Part shown: in pieces, positions 43,063-55,315 of the stretch
Position numbering within the stretch: position 1 is the stretch's first letter
How the letters are laid out: each line of letters opens with the position of its first letter
Origin: Aphis gossypii
Lineage: Eukaryota > Arthropoda > Insecta > Hemiptera > Aphididae
Reading direction: 5' to 3'
Length of the DNA: 64,000 nucleotides
Assembly (NCBI RefSeq): GCF_020184175.1
Contig: NW_026083216.1
Coordinates: forward strand, 1 to 64,000
Notes under the pieces: model-generated
The model's input: the letters and a program-made list of their open reading frames with translations, nothing else
What the model was told of the DNA's origin: nothing
The model's database searches: none
Position numbers and translations under genes: made by a program

Positions 43063-43303
43063 ATGCGACTTTAAGCAACTAGGTGCTTCGTCCCTTCTTA
43101 AGAAAGTAGTAACGTTATGTTTTTCTCGTTTGATTATGTCGTATAGATAACCTATGAATTTGGTTTTCTTCTCCCTAAAAATAAATACTTAATCTTAAAC
43201 TACACTCTATGTCTTATCTACCTTATTTAATTAATACTTATTTAATTATATTTAATTTCTACTTAAACTTTCATACTTATGACTTATATGTTACATTAGA
43301 ATT

Positions 43304-45398
43304 CTAATCATTCTTTTCTGGTTTGTCTTTTTCATAATATCTTTTTACATCATTTTTATGTACAGTCACCTTCCTTCTACCTCTCTGTATTACTACATTT
43401 TCGGTATCTAAAACTTCCAAAATCTCAAAAGGTCCTTTCCATAAAGGACTTAATTTATTTTTCTGGGTTTTATCTTTCAATAATATTAAATCCTTCACAT
43501 CTAAATCTTCGCTAAATTCCTTCTTATCATACTGTTTTTTAGATTTAATCTTTTTATTAATTAATCTTTCTCTAGCAATTTTATGTGACTCTTGCATTTT
43601 TTGTTTTAAATCGAATATATAATCGTCGTAATTATACCTAGATTCAGGGCTACATTTTAACTTGACTGGTATGTCTAATTCTTTTCCATATAATAACGCG
43701 TAAGGTTGGTAATTAGTTAAACTATGTTCCGTTGAATTATACACGAATAATGCATACGGTAATAGTTGATCCCAATTATTTAAATCTTTGTCTACGTAGT
43801 GTCTCAAATATTCAGCTAAAGTTCTATATGATGTTTCCAAGCTACCGTTAGTTTGCGGATGATAAGGACTTGTATTTATTTTATAAATCTTTAGTAATTT
43901 ACACACTTCTGCGAAAATCTTACTAAGAAAGTCTGTACCTTGATCAGTTAATATAGTCTCAGGTATACCGTGCACACATACGAAATTCACTACAAACGCT
44001 TGGGAGATAGTGTTTGCCGTATGATCTGGTAACGGAACACCTAATGAATATTTCGTTAGATCGTCCTGCATAGTCAATATATATGTATTTCCTATTGCAG
44101 TAGATATTAGAGGTCCTACTATATCCATAAATATTTTTTCAAACGGTCTAGAACTTGTCGTAGTTATAATCATCGGACTACGGTGATGTCTATTAGTTGT
44201 TTTATTCGTTTGACACGACGGACAGTTTTTTATATATTCCCTTACTTCTTGTTTTAACCCTGGCCAGCTGAATTGTCGTTTAATTTTCTTAACCGTTCTA
44301 TTTAATCCAGTATGACCCCCCTACTAATAAGTCATGAAATTGCTTGAAAATAATTAATTTTTCCTCATTAGTGTATTCTTATCTAGTACAGATTATTATT
44401 TCTATATCTGTATTTCGAAATATATACCTAATCATTGATCTTGTTTTTGTCCAATCCAACCCGTCTTTCTTTCCTAACTGGTTCATGGCTAATTTATCCA
44501 AGGAATTCTTAATGCGAAAGTATTTTAAATTTAATAATGCAAAATGCATATTTTCACTTGTGGTTAATTGCTTTTCTTTACTTTTAGTTATCAATAAATA
44601 TTATGTATCTTTCTTCGTAATTAAAATATACTACGTCGCCTATTTGTTTATTTGATTCTAGCATTTTATTCGTTCCGAATTTTCGTTTTAATTCGTAGTT
44701 TATTCCCGATTTAAAGTTATAATATTTTTCTATTTCTGATACAATATGATATTCTGCGGGTGATTCTAGTAATTCACCGTTCACCTCTTTTACATTACTA
44801 TTTGTTATTATTGTTGTTTCCGATTTTTCTAGAAAGCTCGTATAACTTTCATCCTTAATTTCTTTTATACTATACATTCTACTTAAAGCATCTACGTTCG
44901 AATTTTGTACTCCCGGTTTATATTTTATTTCGTTATCGTATTCTTCAAGCTGTATGCGCCATCTCGCTAACTTTGATAACGGATCTTTTAAGTTAAATAA
45001 CCAAGATAGTGGTCTATGATCAGTGAGTATTACGAATTTTCTACCGTAGAGATAAGGTCTAAATTGTTTGACCCCGTATACGATCGCTAAACATTCTAGT
45101 TCAGTAGTTGAGTAATTCATTTCACTTTTATTCAAAGTTCTAGATGCGTACGCTATTGGTAGGTCGCTACCTATCACTCCTTGGGATAGTATAGCTCCTA
45201 GAGCCTTACCACTAGCGTCGGTTTTCAGTATAAATTGTTTCGTAAAATCTGGATATTGTAAAATTGGTTCTGCACAGAGTGCGTTTTTTAATTTATCGAA
45301 AGCTACCTGGCAATTTTCGTCCCAATTAAATTTAACATCCTTTTTTAATAAGTGTGTCATTGGTTTTGTTAACATACTATATCCCTGTATAAATTTCC
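43304..45398 (-). pseudogene. pol: Errantivirus-like Pol, RNase H and integrase part
   Basis: The continuation of RT after the hAT-2 insertion. It starts with the connection RKFIQGYSMLTKPMTHLL, then RNase H (LKTDASGKALGAILSQG, LTDHRPLSWLF). After a frameshift at about 44,590-44,330 comes integrase, with an HHCC finger (near 44,300-44,220), the core D (DIVGPLIST, MQDDLTKY), D (LTDQGTDFLSKIF) and E (TNGSLETSYRTLAEYL), and a C-terminal domain ending at 43,304. Integrase inserts the DNA copy of the element. The RNase H and DDE frames are open; the linker between them is broken. Confidence 0.85.
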
Positions 45399-46164
45399 TG
45401 TAGTACCAGGGTTGTTACGTTTAAAACATTCTGTTTTAATCAGACGTTTAAAACAAGTTTAAAACATGTAATAAAAAACCTTTTACTTTAAAACAAAACA
45501 AACAAAACAGTTTTTAAATCAATGGTTTTTTATCAACATGTTTTAAACACATAAAAAATTTAAAATTGTATTAATTTTTTTTAATTTTTCTTGAAGTCAA
45601 AATTTAAAAAAAAATGAGTAATATTTTGTAAATAGTTAATTGTATTTTTATTTTTGTAAATATTAAATACAAAATATAAGTTGTTACTAATTATAGTGTT
45701 AAAAATAAAAATAAATAAACATAACTTTCTTTTAGTTTTACCTATAATAATAGTATATTAATATGATAAAAAATGTAAAACAAAATTTGAAACTTGCTGT
45801 AGTTAAATTGTAATACTTTCAAGTTTAAAACATGATAACTAATAAGTAATAATAACTTAATAATATAAACTATATAGAATTTAAAAAAAAAACTTCCTTT
45901 TATATAATGAAAACATAACTTGAAATAAAATAACCGACATAACACATAAATACATAATATTATAAACACTATACAATTAAAATAAATAAACAATACTGAT
46001 TTTTGTATAATAAAAACAAAACTTTAAATAATAAATAACATAACATTATAAACTGTGTAAAATTAAAATGCATGAACTGAATTACAAAACTACCTTTTAA
46101 ATAATGAAACCAAACTTGAAACAATTGAAACCTTATAATAATTATTGACAATTGAGATCATATA

Positions 46165-48205
46165 TTACTTGTTTAAGTGCTTGAAAATAGTTACCAATTT
46201 TGAGCACTTCTCAACACCCAAACGATTTCTTGATTTTGAATGTATAAAACCAAATGATGAAAATAATCTTTCTATTCCTGCCGAACTACATACAGCTGTA
46301 AATAACTGCATTGTTAATATGTTAAGATCAACTGATATTAAGTTCCTTTTAAATAAAGCACTCCACCTGAAATAAGTATGGTTTAAATGGACCACACTGT
46401 GCTTGATAATTTATTACTTCGGCCATTACATTTGGATGATAGCTATAGATGTATTGCAATGCTGAATCAGACTCTTTTTCAGATAAACGAGAACCAATAT
46501 GTTTAGGATCTAACATATTTGCCAAAAAATGAGGTGGTGTTACAGCCATGTCATATCTGTCTTTTAGTTTTTTAACCTCATTTGAATTACAATTTTTTTC
46601 AAAAAATTCTAATAAATCTTTCCATACATCAATAGCATCACTCAAAGTTCAAGAATCTTTTTGGATTTTATCTAATGAGATTAATATCATTTTAAGTTTT
46701 CTAAAGTAATCTTCAGCATTTCTTTTCATTTCCATATCTTCGATTTTTCTAATTATAGTTGTGTCAATAGCTGCACGGTTGTTTGAACACGCTGAACTTA
46801 AAATATGCCAATTTTCTAGATAAGACTGTAGACAGTCAGAAAAAGTGTTCCAGCGCACATCAGATGGTAAGATTAATGTTTTACCACCTGCTTGTTTATA
46901 TTTGGCTCCTATTTTATGACTATTTCTAAAATACTTGTTTGATATTTGATTTTATACTATCAACTTCTAAATCGTGTGCCAATAAGTTTAAAATATGTGC
47001 ACTGCATCCATATGTTATGATAGCACATACATTATTATTAACAGGACCAATTTCATCAATTTGAGCAAGTTCTTCTCGCATTTTTACCATATTAGCAGCA
47101 TTGTCAGTGACAAAGCTTCGAACTGTACAATTGTATTTCTGGAAATTGCTTATTGCCTCAACAGCTAAATTTAATAGATACTCCGAGTTGTGAGAATTTT
47201 CTTGAGTGTCGATTATTTCAACCAAATAAACAGCTTTTTTAGTAACATCATAAACAGAAATACATACTACAGGTTCATTATGGATATTGCTCCATCCATC
47301 CATTGACATGCATACACTTTTACCGTTTAATTGTGATTTAATTTCAGAAATAATTGTATTAAAAACCTCATCGAGCAAATTATTTGCAATATTATGCCTA
47401 TTTGGTAATTTATAACCAGGTCTTAGTTGATTGATAAGTCTTACAAATTCTGGATGCTCTACATGTCTAAATGGTGTGTTAGTACCATAAATAAATTTAA
47501 ATGTCTTTAAATCAAACTTTTTTTTGTCTATCTGAGTTGTTCGAATAACAAAATCTCCTATGGAATTTGTGAATGTTTGTGGTGTATCTTTTTTTATTAT
47601 TGAACTGGAAAAACTAGAAATAGTAGATGTAGAGGCAATATGTTTGTTAGTTTCACATACTTCATTTGAAAAAAGTTGCAATGTACTATTTGTGTTACTA
47701 CTGATACTGTTGTTGAGACTAAGATTGTCATCATTCGATAAATCTATAAAGTAAACATAATACATATAAGTATACAATTATGATGTGTGGTAAATAATTG
47801 TCAATTGATGTTGATCATTAATTCATTCATATTATGAGGTTCCCTAATAATTAGTTATGAATTATAATTATAGATATAATAATTTTTCAGTACCTATAAA
47901 ATGTTGAGTAAAAAATTTAAAAACCCAAACTACAATGTAATATTTAAAAATGTACCAAATATAAGTATATTTAAATAGTTAATTAACTATTTAGTATTTA
48001 CTATTGTACTAGGTATGCATAGACTTAAAAAAAAAAATAAAATTATTTATTACCAATGGTATCATTGTATGAGCTTTGAGTGCTTTGACCATCTTCGAAA
48101 ATATTGTCATTAGTATTATTTTTAACTTCCAGTTGGCACTTAACTAAATGTTCTTTCATTCTTTTTACTAAAGAAGACATTTCTTTAGAACATTTTTTAC
48201 ACCTA
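46165..48205 (-). pseudogene. hAT-2 transposase with BED finger, damaged
   Basis: An upstream exon (48,205-48,055) encodes a BED-type finger (CKKCSKEMSSLVKRMKEHL, then VKC). The main exon (47,730-46,650) carries an Ile/Ser/Asn-rich linker, a DUF659-like catalytic segment (SMDGWSNIHNEPVVCISV near 47,300, VTDNAANMVKM, GCSAHILNLLAHD), and a further part with LPSDVRWNTFSDC. The C-terminal dimerisation motif (SSAGIERLFSSFGFIHSKSRN) is at 46,290-46,220. A stop at about 46,650 and a frame change near 46,370 damage it. hAT transposases cut and paste the element. Confidence 0.8.
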
Positions 48206-49360
48206 ATAGAAAAAAAGATATCAAAATCTAACTAATTATTAAATATGTATTAAAATTACCTATTATATACCTATTTTTTATTTTATTTAAGTAGTTGATA
48301 CTGTTGATAGGTATGTAAGATATATAATAAGGTATGTAGTTTTAAATTAACTAGTTGAAAAAAATGACTAACTTATTGAGTATAAATAATACATATTATA
48401 TACCTAACCTAATGAGTAATGGCTAGTAAATACTATAGAATAATAGGATTTTACGTACCTCGCTCTGGTAGTTTTAAATACACTATTTGGAGTTAATTTA
48501 ATGAATGAACTCTAAACATTGTCTTGTGGTCTACCACTTAATGGAGCCATTTCTTGCTTCAAACTTCAAAATTAATTTTTTTGTAAGAAAAAATTCTAAA
48601 ATCACGAGGGCACGACACACGAATATTATATTATATTATTATTATTACAATTTATAATTAGAAATCAATGATAATAATTGATATAAAGGTATAAACTATA
48701 AAACCGGTAAACTATTATTATCAATAATCAGTAATCACCTCGGTTCTCGAGGCTCGAGTACGCGGGAAAAGTATAATATGATGACGATCGACAATCATAA
48801 TATGACGTAATCGTCATGTTAATATGATCATCGAAAAGTTTTATTTGTTCTGGGCGGTCGTGCGGTAGACGTCGACATTCTATACATTAGTTTCTGACTT
48901 TTCGGTTTTCCCAATAATACCAGCCTACAACAAGATATTTGTGTTTGAGCCTCCGCAGTCCGCACAGACTAGAGGTTGAAATTGTTTAATTCGGCGAGGT
49001 CTAATAGATTCCTGGTATTTTTGTATTATTAATAGTCGGTTTTTGGAATAAAAGAAGATAACCGATATTAATAATATTTAACTATTATTATAAATTATTC
49101 GAAATGAGTTCCACGTTAGGCCTCGCTTATTACTCTCTTCACATAAGGGTAAGCTCACACGGACCACTCGTGAACGATTTTTTTGTGGTTATAATGTGGT
49201 TGTACTGTCGGCGAAATCGACCACTTTTGAACAACTTTTTTGTGGTCGTTAGAAGTCCGAACCAACGTCAGTATAACCACACCGTAACCACAAATATGAC
49301 GTACGTTCTTTATTTGTATTTTGTATTTGTATTTTACATGTAAACATTTTTAGTGTAAAA

Positions 49361-51584
49361 ATGGACTTTGAAGAGGAAGCACTATTATTACTTTTATTAC
49401 AGCGGAAAATGCGGCGTCGTAAGAAGAGACAATTTTGGGTCCATCCTATTATTGAAAATAAAAATGAAAGCCAATTTAATTTGCTATATAATTCATTAAG
49501 AATGTATGATGATAAATTTTTTAATTATTTTAGAATGAGTAAAAATTCATTTGATTATTTATTATGTGAGTTAACGGACATTATAAAACGAACAGACACA
49601 ACCATGAGAAAAAGCATACCAGCGGACGAACGTCGCGCACTTACTATAAGGTATATAATATTTATTAAACTTATTTATTGCAGTTTTTAATATATTTATT
49701 ATACATACATATTACATTAAATAATATTATATATCATAACTTTAATTGAAAATATTTGATAAAATTGAATCGTTATCATCATCGGTGGAATGGGTTGTAA
49801 TGCTTTCTGTGGAAGTCATTGATTGAATGCTATTTGGCGATATGTCTGGTACATTCACTCTTGTAGGTGCTCGAAATGAAGAAGGTTCAATATGGCTAGG
49901 ATATTGTGTGTGTGAATACATCGGATACTGTCTTGATTCATAGTCGGTGTTATATACTTGAGCTGATACATTTTCAAAACGTCTACCAAAGGACTCATAA
50001 TTATAATTTTGAGGATTAGGTTGACTATATTTTTGTATTACATTCATAATCTCAATTTGGGCTTGAAATTTCATATTATTATCAATGGCTTTGAAACGAT
50101 CGTATAATGACAGTAAAAAATGCTTATCACTATCAATATTATTCAACGCTTCATTTTCTTTGCTCATACGTTCTGACAAACGGTGTGATAAGTTTGTAAT
50201 TAGCTCAGTCTCCTTATCTGTGTTTTTTGTCGTCTTCCTTTTTTTAGTCACGTTTTGACTTTTATCATAACAGTTATCTGTTATGAGTTGCTCACCTTCA
50301 TTTTGATGAGTATCGTCAATCGAACTTGATGTTTCTCTTCTCTCAGATATAAGTTTTAAAAAAGATAAATTATCAAAGTATAAATATTTTCTGTGCTTAG
50401 AAGCACCAGATCCACTCTTTACTTCTTTATTTTTTTTTAATTCTCTGTTGTACGAATCTCTTAAACTTCTCCATTTTCTTTGAAGTATGACAGCTAATAA
50501 AATTTTAAATAATAAGTTAAATTAAAAAATAATATTATTTCAATAATTATAAAAAATAATAGAAATAGTTTTCACTGTGAATGATTTGAAAAAAAAAGTT
50601 CATAAAAGATAATCTATACGCAATACACGGATTGTTTTGGGAATTTAATAACTAATTATTTATTTAGTGTTTACCTAATCAGCGATACCTAAATATTGTT
50701 ACAGATATTTGGCAACCGGATGTTCTTTTAAAGAGCTCCACTATACATATAGATGTGGTTCTACAACTGCTAGTGAAATTATCAGAGATGTGTGCCGTCA
50801 GATATGGTTTAAATTACAACCTATTCATTTATCAAAACCAAACAAAGAAAAATGGCAAGATATAGCACAACAATTTAAATCAAGAACTAACTTTCCCAAC
50901 TGCCTTGGAGCCATGGATGGAAAGCATATACGTATCATTCACCCACCAAATAGTGGGTCCTTGTACTGGAATTATAAACATTTTTTTTCAATCGTATTAC
51001 TTGCAGTTTGCGATTCAAATTACTTATTCACATATGTTAATATTGGAGCTTATGGTAAAACGTCCGATTCAACAATATGGAAGGATAGCAGTTTATACAA
51101 AAAAATGAAAAAAAATTAATTAGATCTACCTGATCCCGAAATAATCAGCATGGATGGAAATCGCTTACCTTACGTATTTATCGGTGATGAAGCCTTTGGG
51201 TTAAATGAACATATGTTACGGCCATATAGTGGAAGGCAGATATCGGAAAAAAAACGCGTGTTCAACTATAGACTTTCCAGAGCACGCAGATACGACGAAT
51301 GTTCGTTTGGAATTCTAGCGAATAAATGGCGAATACTCCATAGACCACTCAATGTGGCAGTTGACTTCGCAGAAGATATTGTTAAAGCATGTGTTGTATT
51401 ACATAATATAATACGAAAGCAAGATGGTTATAACTACGAAGATACTCTAATGACACCGGATTTTATACCATTTGAAAATAACGAAGAATATCGTGTAGGC
51501 AGGTCAGTGAATTTAGTCAGAGATAAATTTGCCGACTATTTTATAAGTCCAGAGGGTGAATTACATTGGCAGTATACAATGTAA
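49361..51584 (+). pseudogene. Harbinger transposase, one in-frame stop
   Basis: Two exons. Exon 1 (49,361-49,650) starts MDFEEEALLLLLLQRKM and includes the helix-turn-helix-like N-terminal region. A GT donor at 49,651 and an AG acceptor at 50,703-50,704 join in phase to exon 2 (50,705-51,584). That exon has the DDE_Tnp_4 core: CLGAMDGKHIRI (first Asp), GAYGKTSDSTIW (second Asp), and the third acidic position in YDECSFGILANKWRI. One TAA at 51,117-51,119 interrupts exon 2; the frame continues unchanged after it. The transposase works with the MADF-type protein to bind and cut the ends. Decay is minimal. Confidence 0.85.
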
Positions 51585-51893
51585 TATAGAAATAAATAAT
51601 ATGTGATTTGTATTGAGTAATAAGTGTCTAGTATTAATAATGCGTAATATTATATTATATATTTTATTATATTTATTAAATAAATAGTTCTTACCGCAGT
51701 TGTTTTTGTCTTTTTGATTCTTCGCTTCAAAATCATTATAAAATTTAAGACAAAGAGACTCCCAAGCTTTAGCTTTTGTAATACGATTACTATAACTATT
51801 TGAAGTATAATCCCAAATACATAGTAAATTACGCAATTCTTCAATAAACAATTCTGTGTCAAATGCGTCGTCGTTTTCACTTTGTTCGCTCAT
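49742..51893 (-). CDS. Harbinger MADF/Myb-like DNA-binding protein
   Basis: Two minus-strand exons: 51,893-51,695 (MSEQSENDDAFDTELFIEE, acidic start, then the first MADF helices with AKAWESLCLKF) and 50,493-49,742 (KWRSLRDSYNRELKKNKEV, completing the MADF domain). Splice phases agree (66 codons + 1 base, then 752 bases), giving 316 codons with no stop. The rest is Ser/Thr/Asn-rich with a basic patch (VTKKRKTTKN) and a C-terminal SLYDRF helix of the BESS kind. MADF partners of Harbinger transposases carry them to the nucleus and the DNA ends. Its intron contains the second transposase exon, and its second exon lies in the transposase intron. Confidence 0.85.
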
Positions 51894-52786
51894 AATTTAT
51901 CTCGTATTGAACACAGAACACGTGAACTACTGAACAACAACTAAACCAACTCAACCAATCGACAAATTTCATAACACTAGTCATAAAATAATAATGATAA
52001 TAATATATGTATAGATTACATGATACAAAATAAAGATAACAATGATATAAAGATAGCAATGATATTTCTATAAATATAAAATAATAATGATAAAATTTGT
52101 GTGCTGGTGGCAAGTGGTCGGAAAGTGGTTGACGTGTCGCAGCATGTGTGTTACGCTCAACCACCGACGACCACAATTTCGTGGGTGATACAGTCGACAC
52201 GATGCGACTGAAGTCGAAACTGACGGCAGAAAGTGGTCCGTCTGAGTTCAATTATATTTTTCATATTATTTTATATGTTTTTAAAATATCAACCACGAGC
52301 GACCACCGTTTTGCGGTCGTAGCGTGGTTCTAAAGTGGTCCGTCTGAGCTAACCCTAAGCCAATGAAATAATAATATTATGTACTGATGTAGTGATGTCT
52401 GATGTAAGTAGAGTAAGTACAAAAATGTGTTGCACCGGACAGCGAATGGTCACCCGGTTCAAGTCGTGCCGCAGTCAATGTGTTAATTGATTACAAAGTA
52501 TTTATTATAATGTATTTATTTATTAATGTAAAACTCACACGTACATCATACAAGAACTAGATAATTCACTCATATTAAAACGCATTAAATGAGTAAAAAG
52601 TTACATTAATAATTGAATTTAAAAATGTGACTTTTATTTTAAATGTGTAGTTACGTTTAAAACATAATATAAAACATGTTTAAAACGTTTTACACACAAA
52701 TTATCATGTTATAATAAAAACATGTTTTAAACATAAAAACCCCTTTAAAACATAAAAACATGTTTTTTAACAACCCTGTGTAGTAC

Positions 52787-54146
52787 CCCGATAAACCTAA
52801 GAATGATTTTATTTGCTTTACAGTTTTAGGCACCGGAAATTCTAATACTGATGTTATCTTTTTCGGATCTGGTTTTATTCCGTGTTCCGAAATTATGTGT
52901 CCCAAATATAAACATTCGCGTTTTAGAAATTCGCATTTATCTGGTTGTATTTTTAAATTATGGGTACGTAGACGTTCGAATACGTCTATCAGCTTATTGT
53001 TGTGATCGCTCAATTTTTTCGCATAAATAATAATATCGTCTAAATATACTAAACATTTAATGCCTATTATCCCCGACAATACGTTATTCATTAACCGCTG
53101 AAATGTAGCGGGACTTGTTTTCATTCCCATAGTCATACGTTTAAAATGGTAATGACCTTGACCGGTCGAAAACGCTGTCATTTCGCGAGATTCCTTCGCT
53201 AAAGGTATTTGATAAAAACCATTTGCTAAATCTAGAATGGTAAAAAGCTGACATTGTCCCAATTGATCTAATATTTCCGTAATATTAGGTAACGGATGAA
53301 ATTAATTTAAAGTTACTTCATTGAGTGCCCTAAAATCAATTACTATTCGAAATTTATCTTTACCAGATGAATCTGATTTCTTTTTTACTAACAACAAAGG
53401 TGCATTAAAAGGTGACATAGATCGTTCTATGATATCATTTTGTTCCATTTTAACTAATTGTTGTTCAATTTCCTTTTGTTGTGCCTGTGGCAATCTATAT
53501 GGTCTTCTATATATAGGCGGTTGATTGACGGGTAATCTTATTACGTGTTCCGCGGCGTTAGTAAATGTTAAATAATCGTTTTCCAAATGAAATACATCGG
53601 AAAAATGTTCGCATATTTCTAATATTGTTTTACGTTCCTCGTTATTTAAATGGTCACTACGTATTAAACTTTTTATTTTATTTACGCGATCGTTATTGTC
53701 ATTTACTACAGTTATTTCGTGTAATTTATATTCTATGTCATTGTCGTATAATATTTTATTTAATTGGTCCTCGTAAATGTTTTGTGGTAATTCAGAAATA
53801 TTCAGTATGCTTATCACCGTGTTTCCGTTTTTTACCGTGTTTATTATATTAGCGCAATATACGTCCTGTATTAATTCTTGTTTCTGTATCAGAATATTTT
53901 TATTATTGTAATTTTGCCTATGGTAGTTACTATTTTATCATTAATGCCTTTTAAATTTATTTTTTCTTTTTCGTTTACTAATGTTTCGCCTGTTAATTTA
54001 TTTATTTTTATTAAATTGATTTCACTACCGGTGTCTAAAATAAGATTTGCTGTATTTGTTTTAAAGTTAGGTGATTGAAATGTAACATGATTTTCATTAA
54101 TTACTGAGACGATGGTGAAATCGTCGAGTGATAATTCCTCCGTCAC
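52787..54146 (-). pseudogene. pol: Errantivirus-like Pol, protease and RT part
   Basis: Protease occupies 54,146-53,889, with the canonical active site LILDTGSEINLI. RT runs from 53,817 to 52,787 with the motifs RRPYRLPQAQQKEIEQQL, DKFRIVIDFRALNEVT, FTILDLANGFYQIPL, the catalytic YLDDIIIY and YLGHIISEHGIKPDP. It is then cut inside FLGLSGYY by hAT-2. One stop occurs at 53,304-53,302 in the same frame, right after RALNEVTLN. RT copies the element RNA. The remaining Pol domains lie at 45,398-43,304. Confidence 0.87.
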
Positions 54147-54199
54147 GGCCGTTATTTGGTTGATCGAACGGACGCCGTTTCCGTTCGATAGTTGACCGT

Positions 54200-55315
54200 T
54201 TCCCGTCCGGTTTGCATTATTACGCTCATCCCGTTGCTTACTATAACAGCTAACACTATCGTGTCCTATCTTATTGCAATAACTACAAGTTATTGGTGCC
54301 GAATTATTATTAAAATTATTATTAGTATTTTGTCGTGCGTTATTATTTTGCGGTTGTGCATTATTATATTATCTCGACGCGCAATCTGTGTAACATTACC
54401 ACGACAATCGCGAGCGACATGATTAGTTCTGCCGCAAAAATAACATCCGGGATTGTTTTGCTGTCTCCGATTATTATTATTATATTGACCGTTATTATTA
54501 CGCGGATAGTTATTACTATTATTATTATTGCAACCAAAATTATTAAAATTATTATTACGATTAACATTATTATAATTATTAGGACCTTGTCTATTCTGAC
54601 CACGATTATAATTTTGCTTAGGTATAACCGAATTTTTGTCCATTTGGATTATTTCCCTGATAATTATTTGACCAACGATTTCCGTTATTATTTTTATTTC
54701 CGTTCTGATTTACTTTATTTTCATTATTTTGTAATTCTTTGTTAAAGCTAAATTCGATTTCCAACTGCCTAGCCATTTGCATTGCCAATTCTAACTTTCT
54801 GGGTTCCTAGCTCGTAATATTGTAAATTGTTTGTAAATCCATTTTTAACACATTTATATAAATTGCTAAAGCCTGATCTTTTAAAGTTTGCCTCAAAATT
54901 CTCGATTCTTCCGGTGTTTTATTTGCTAAAGTTGCATTGCATAAATTATAATATAATTGTTCTACGCGACCCGTATAAGTTAATACATCTTCGTCATTTT
55001 TCATACGAACAGAATTTAATCCTATATGTAATGTTTGTGGTGACAATTGCTGTTCAAAAGCCCCCCGTGATATTTTTTTATGGTTTCCCAATCACTAGTT
55101 TCTCTACATACTTCTAACGCTTTGCCAGTAATCCTAGTGTTAATAAATATCACTAATAAGGGTATAGTTTCTTTATCTACGGCCTCACATGCATAATCGC
55201 ATGCCCGTATGAACGAACATACGTCTTTCGCATCGGCACAAACTGGTATCATAGCAGTGACCTGCTCAATTGTAGCCTTTACACTTGACATTTTTGTTCT
55301 TTGTTTCCTTTTCAC
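54200..55315 (-). pseudogene. gag: Errantivirus-like Gag, frameshifted
   Basis: Starts at 55,315 (MKRKQRTKMSSVKATIEQ). A capsid-like helical region (to about 54,807) is broken once near 55,080. After a gap come an Asn-rich stretch and two zinc knuckles: CYFCGRTNHVARDC near 54,440 and CSYCNKIGHDSVSC near 54,270. Frame changes separate the parts. Gag packages the element RNA. Confidence 0.75.

Larger units (their letters stand above)
49147..52355. mobile_element. PIF/Harbinger DNA transposon (3,209 bp)
   Basis: Inverted ends GGGTAAGCTCACACGGACC and (complement) GGGTTAGCTCAGACGGACC are flanked by the 3-bp duplication TAA (49,144-49,146 and 52,356-52,358), the expected Harbinger target. It carries a DDE transposase on plus and a MADF-type DNA-binding protein on minus, the usual two-gene set. 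It lies inside hAT-2. Confidence 0.92.
45407..52778 (-). mobile_element. hAT DNA transposon, hAT-2 (7.4 kb, with nested Harbinger)
   Basis: Ends CAGGGTTGTTA at 45,407 and its complement at 52,768-52,778, flanked by the 8-bp duplication TGTAGTAC (45,399-45,406 and 52,779-52,786). It splits the RT of the errantivirus-like element inside FLGLSGYYR. Sub-terminal copies of TTTAAAACA-like words crowd both ends (45,418-45,560 and 52,650-52,745). The transposase is on the minus strand. Non-coding parts: 45,560-46,160, 47,780-48,055 and 48,206-49,146 are AT-rich with no gene. Without the Harbinger insert the element is about 4.2 kb. Confidence 0.93.
28230..55315 (-). mobile_element. Errantivirus-like element with accessory genes (nested)
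   Basis: On the minus strand, from right to left: gag (55,315-54,200), protease, RT (to 52,787), [hAT-2], RNase H and integrase (45,398-43,304), a small spliced ORF, a membrane-protein ORF, a 240-aa ORF, F-type env (to 38,810), [Gypsy-2], a DEDDh-exonuclease-like ORF (30,844-30,182), a further small ORF, polypurine tract and LTR (28,911-28,230). Both passengers have clean target duplications, so the flanks were once contiguous. Subtracting them leaves about 12 kb, longer than typical errantiviruses (about 7-9 kb). Gag, RT, env and the membrane ORF have nonsense codons; the 240-aa ORF and the exonuclease ORF are intact. Confidence 0.7.

Noticed and set aside
45742..46151. Phe/Ile/Tyr-rich frames in the left part of hAT-2
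   Set aside because: Low-complexity translations of AT-rich sub-terminal DNA.
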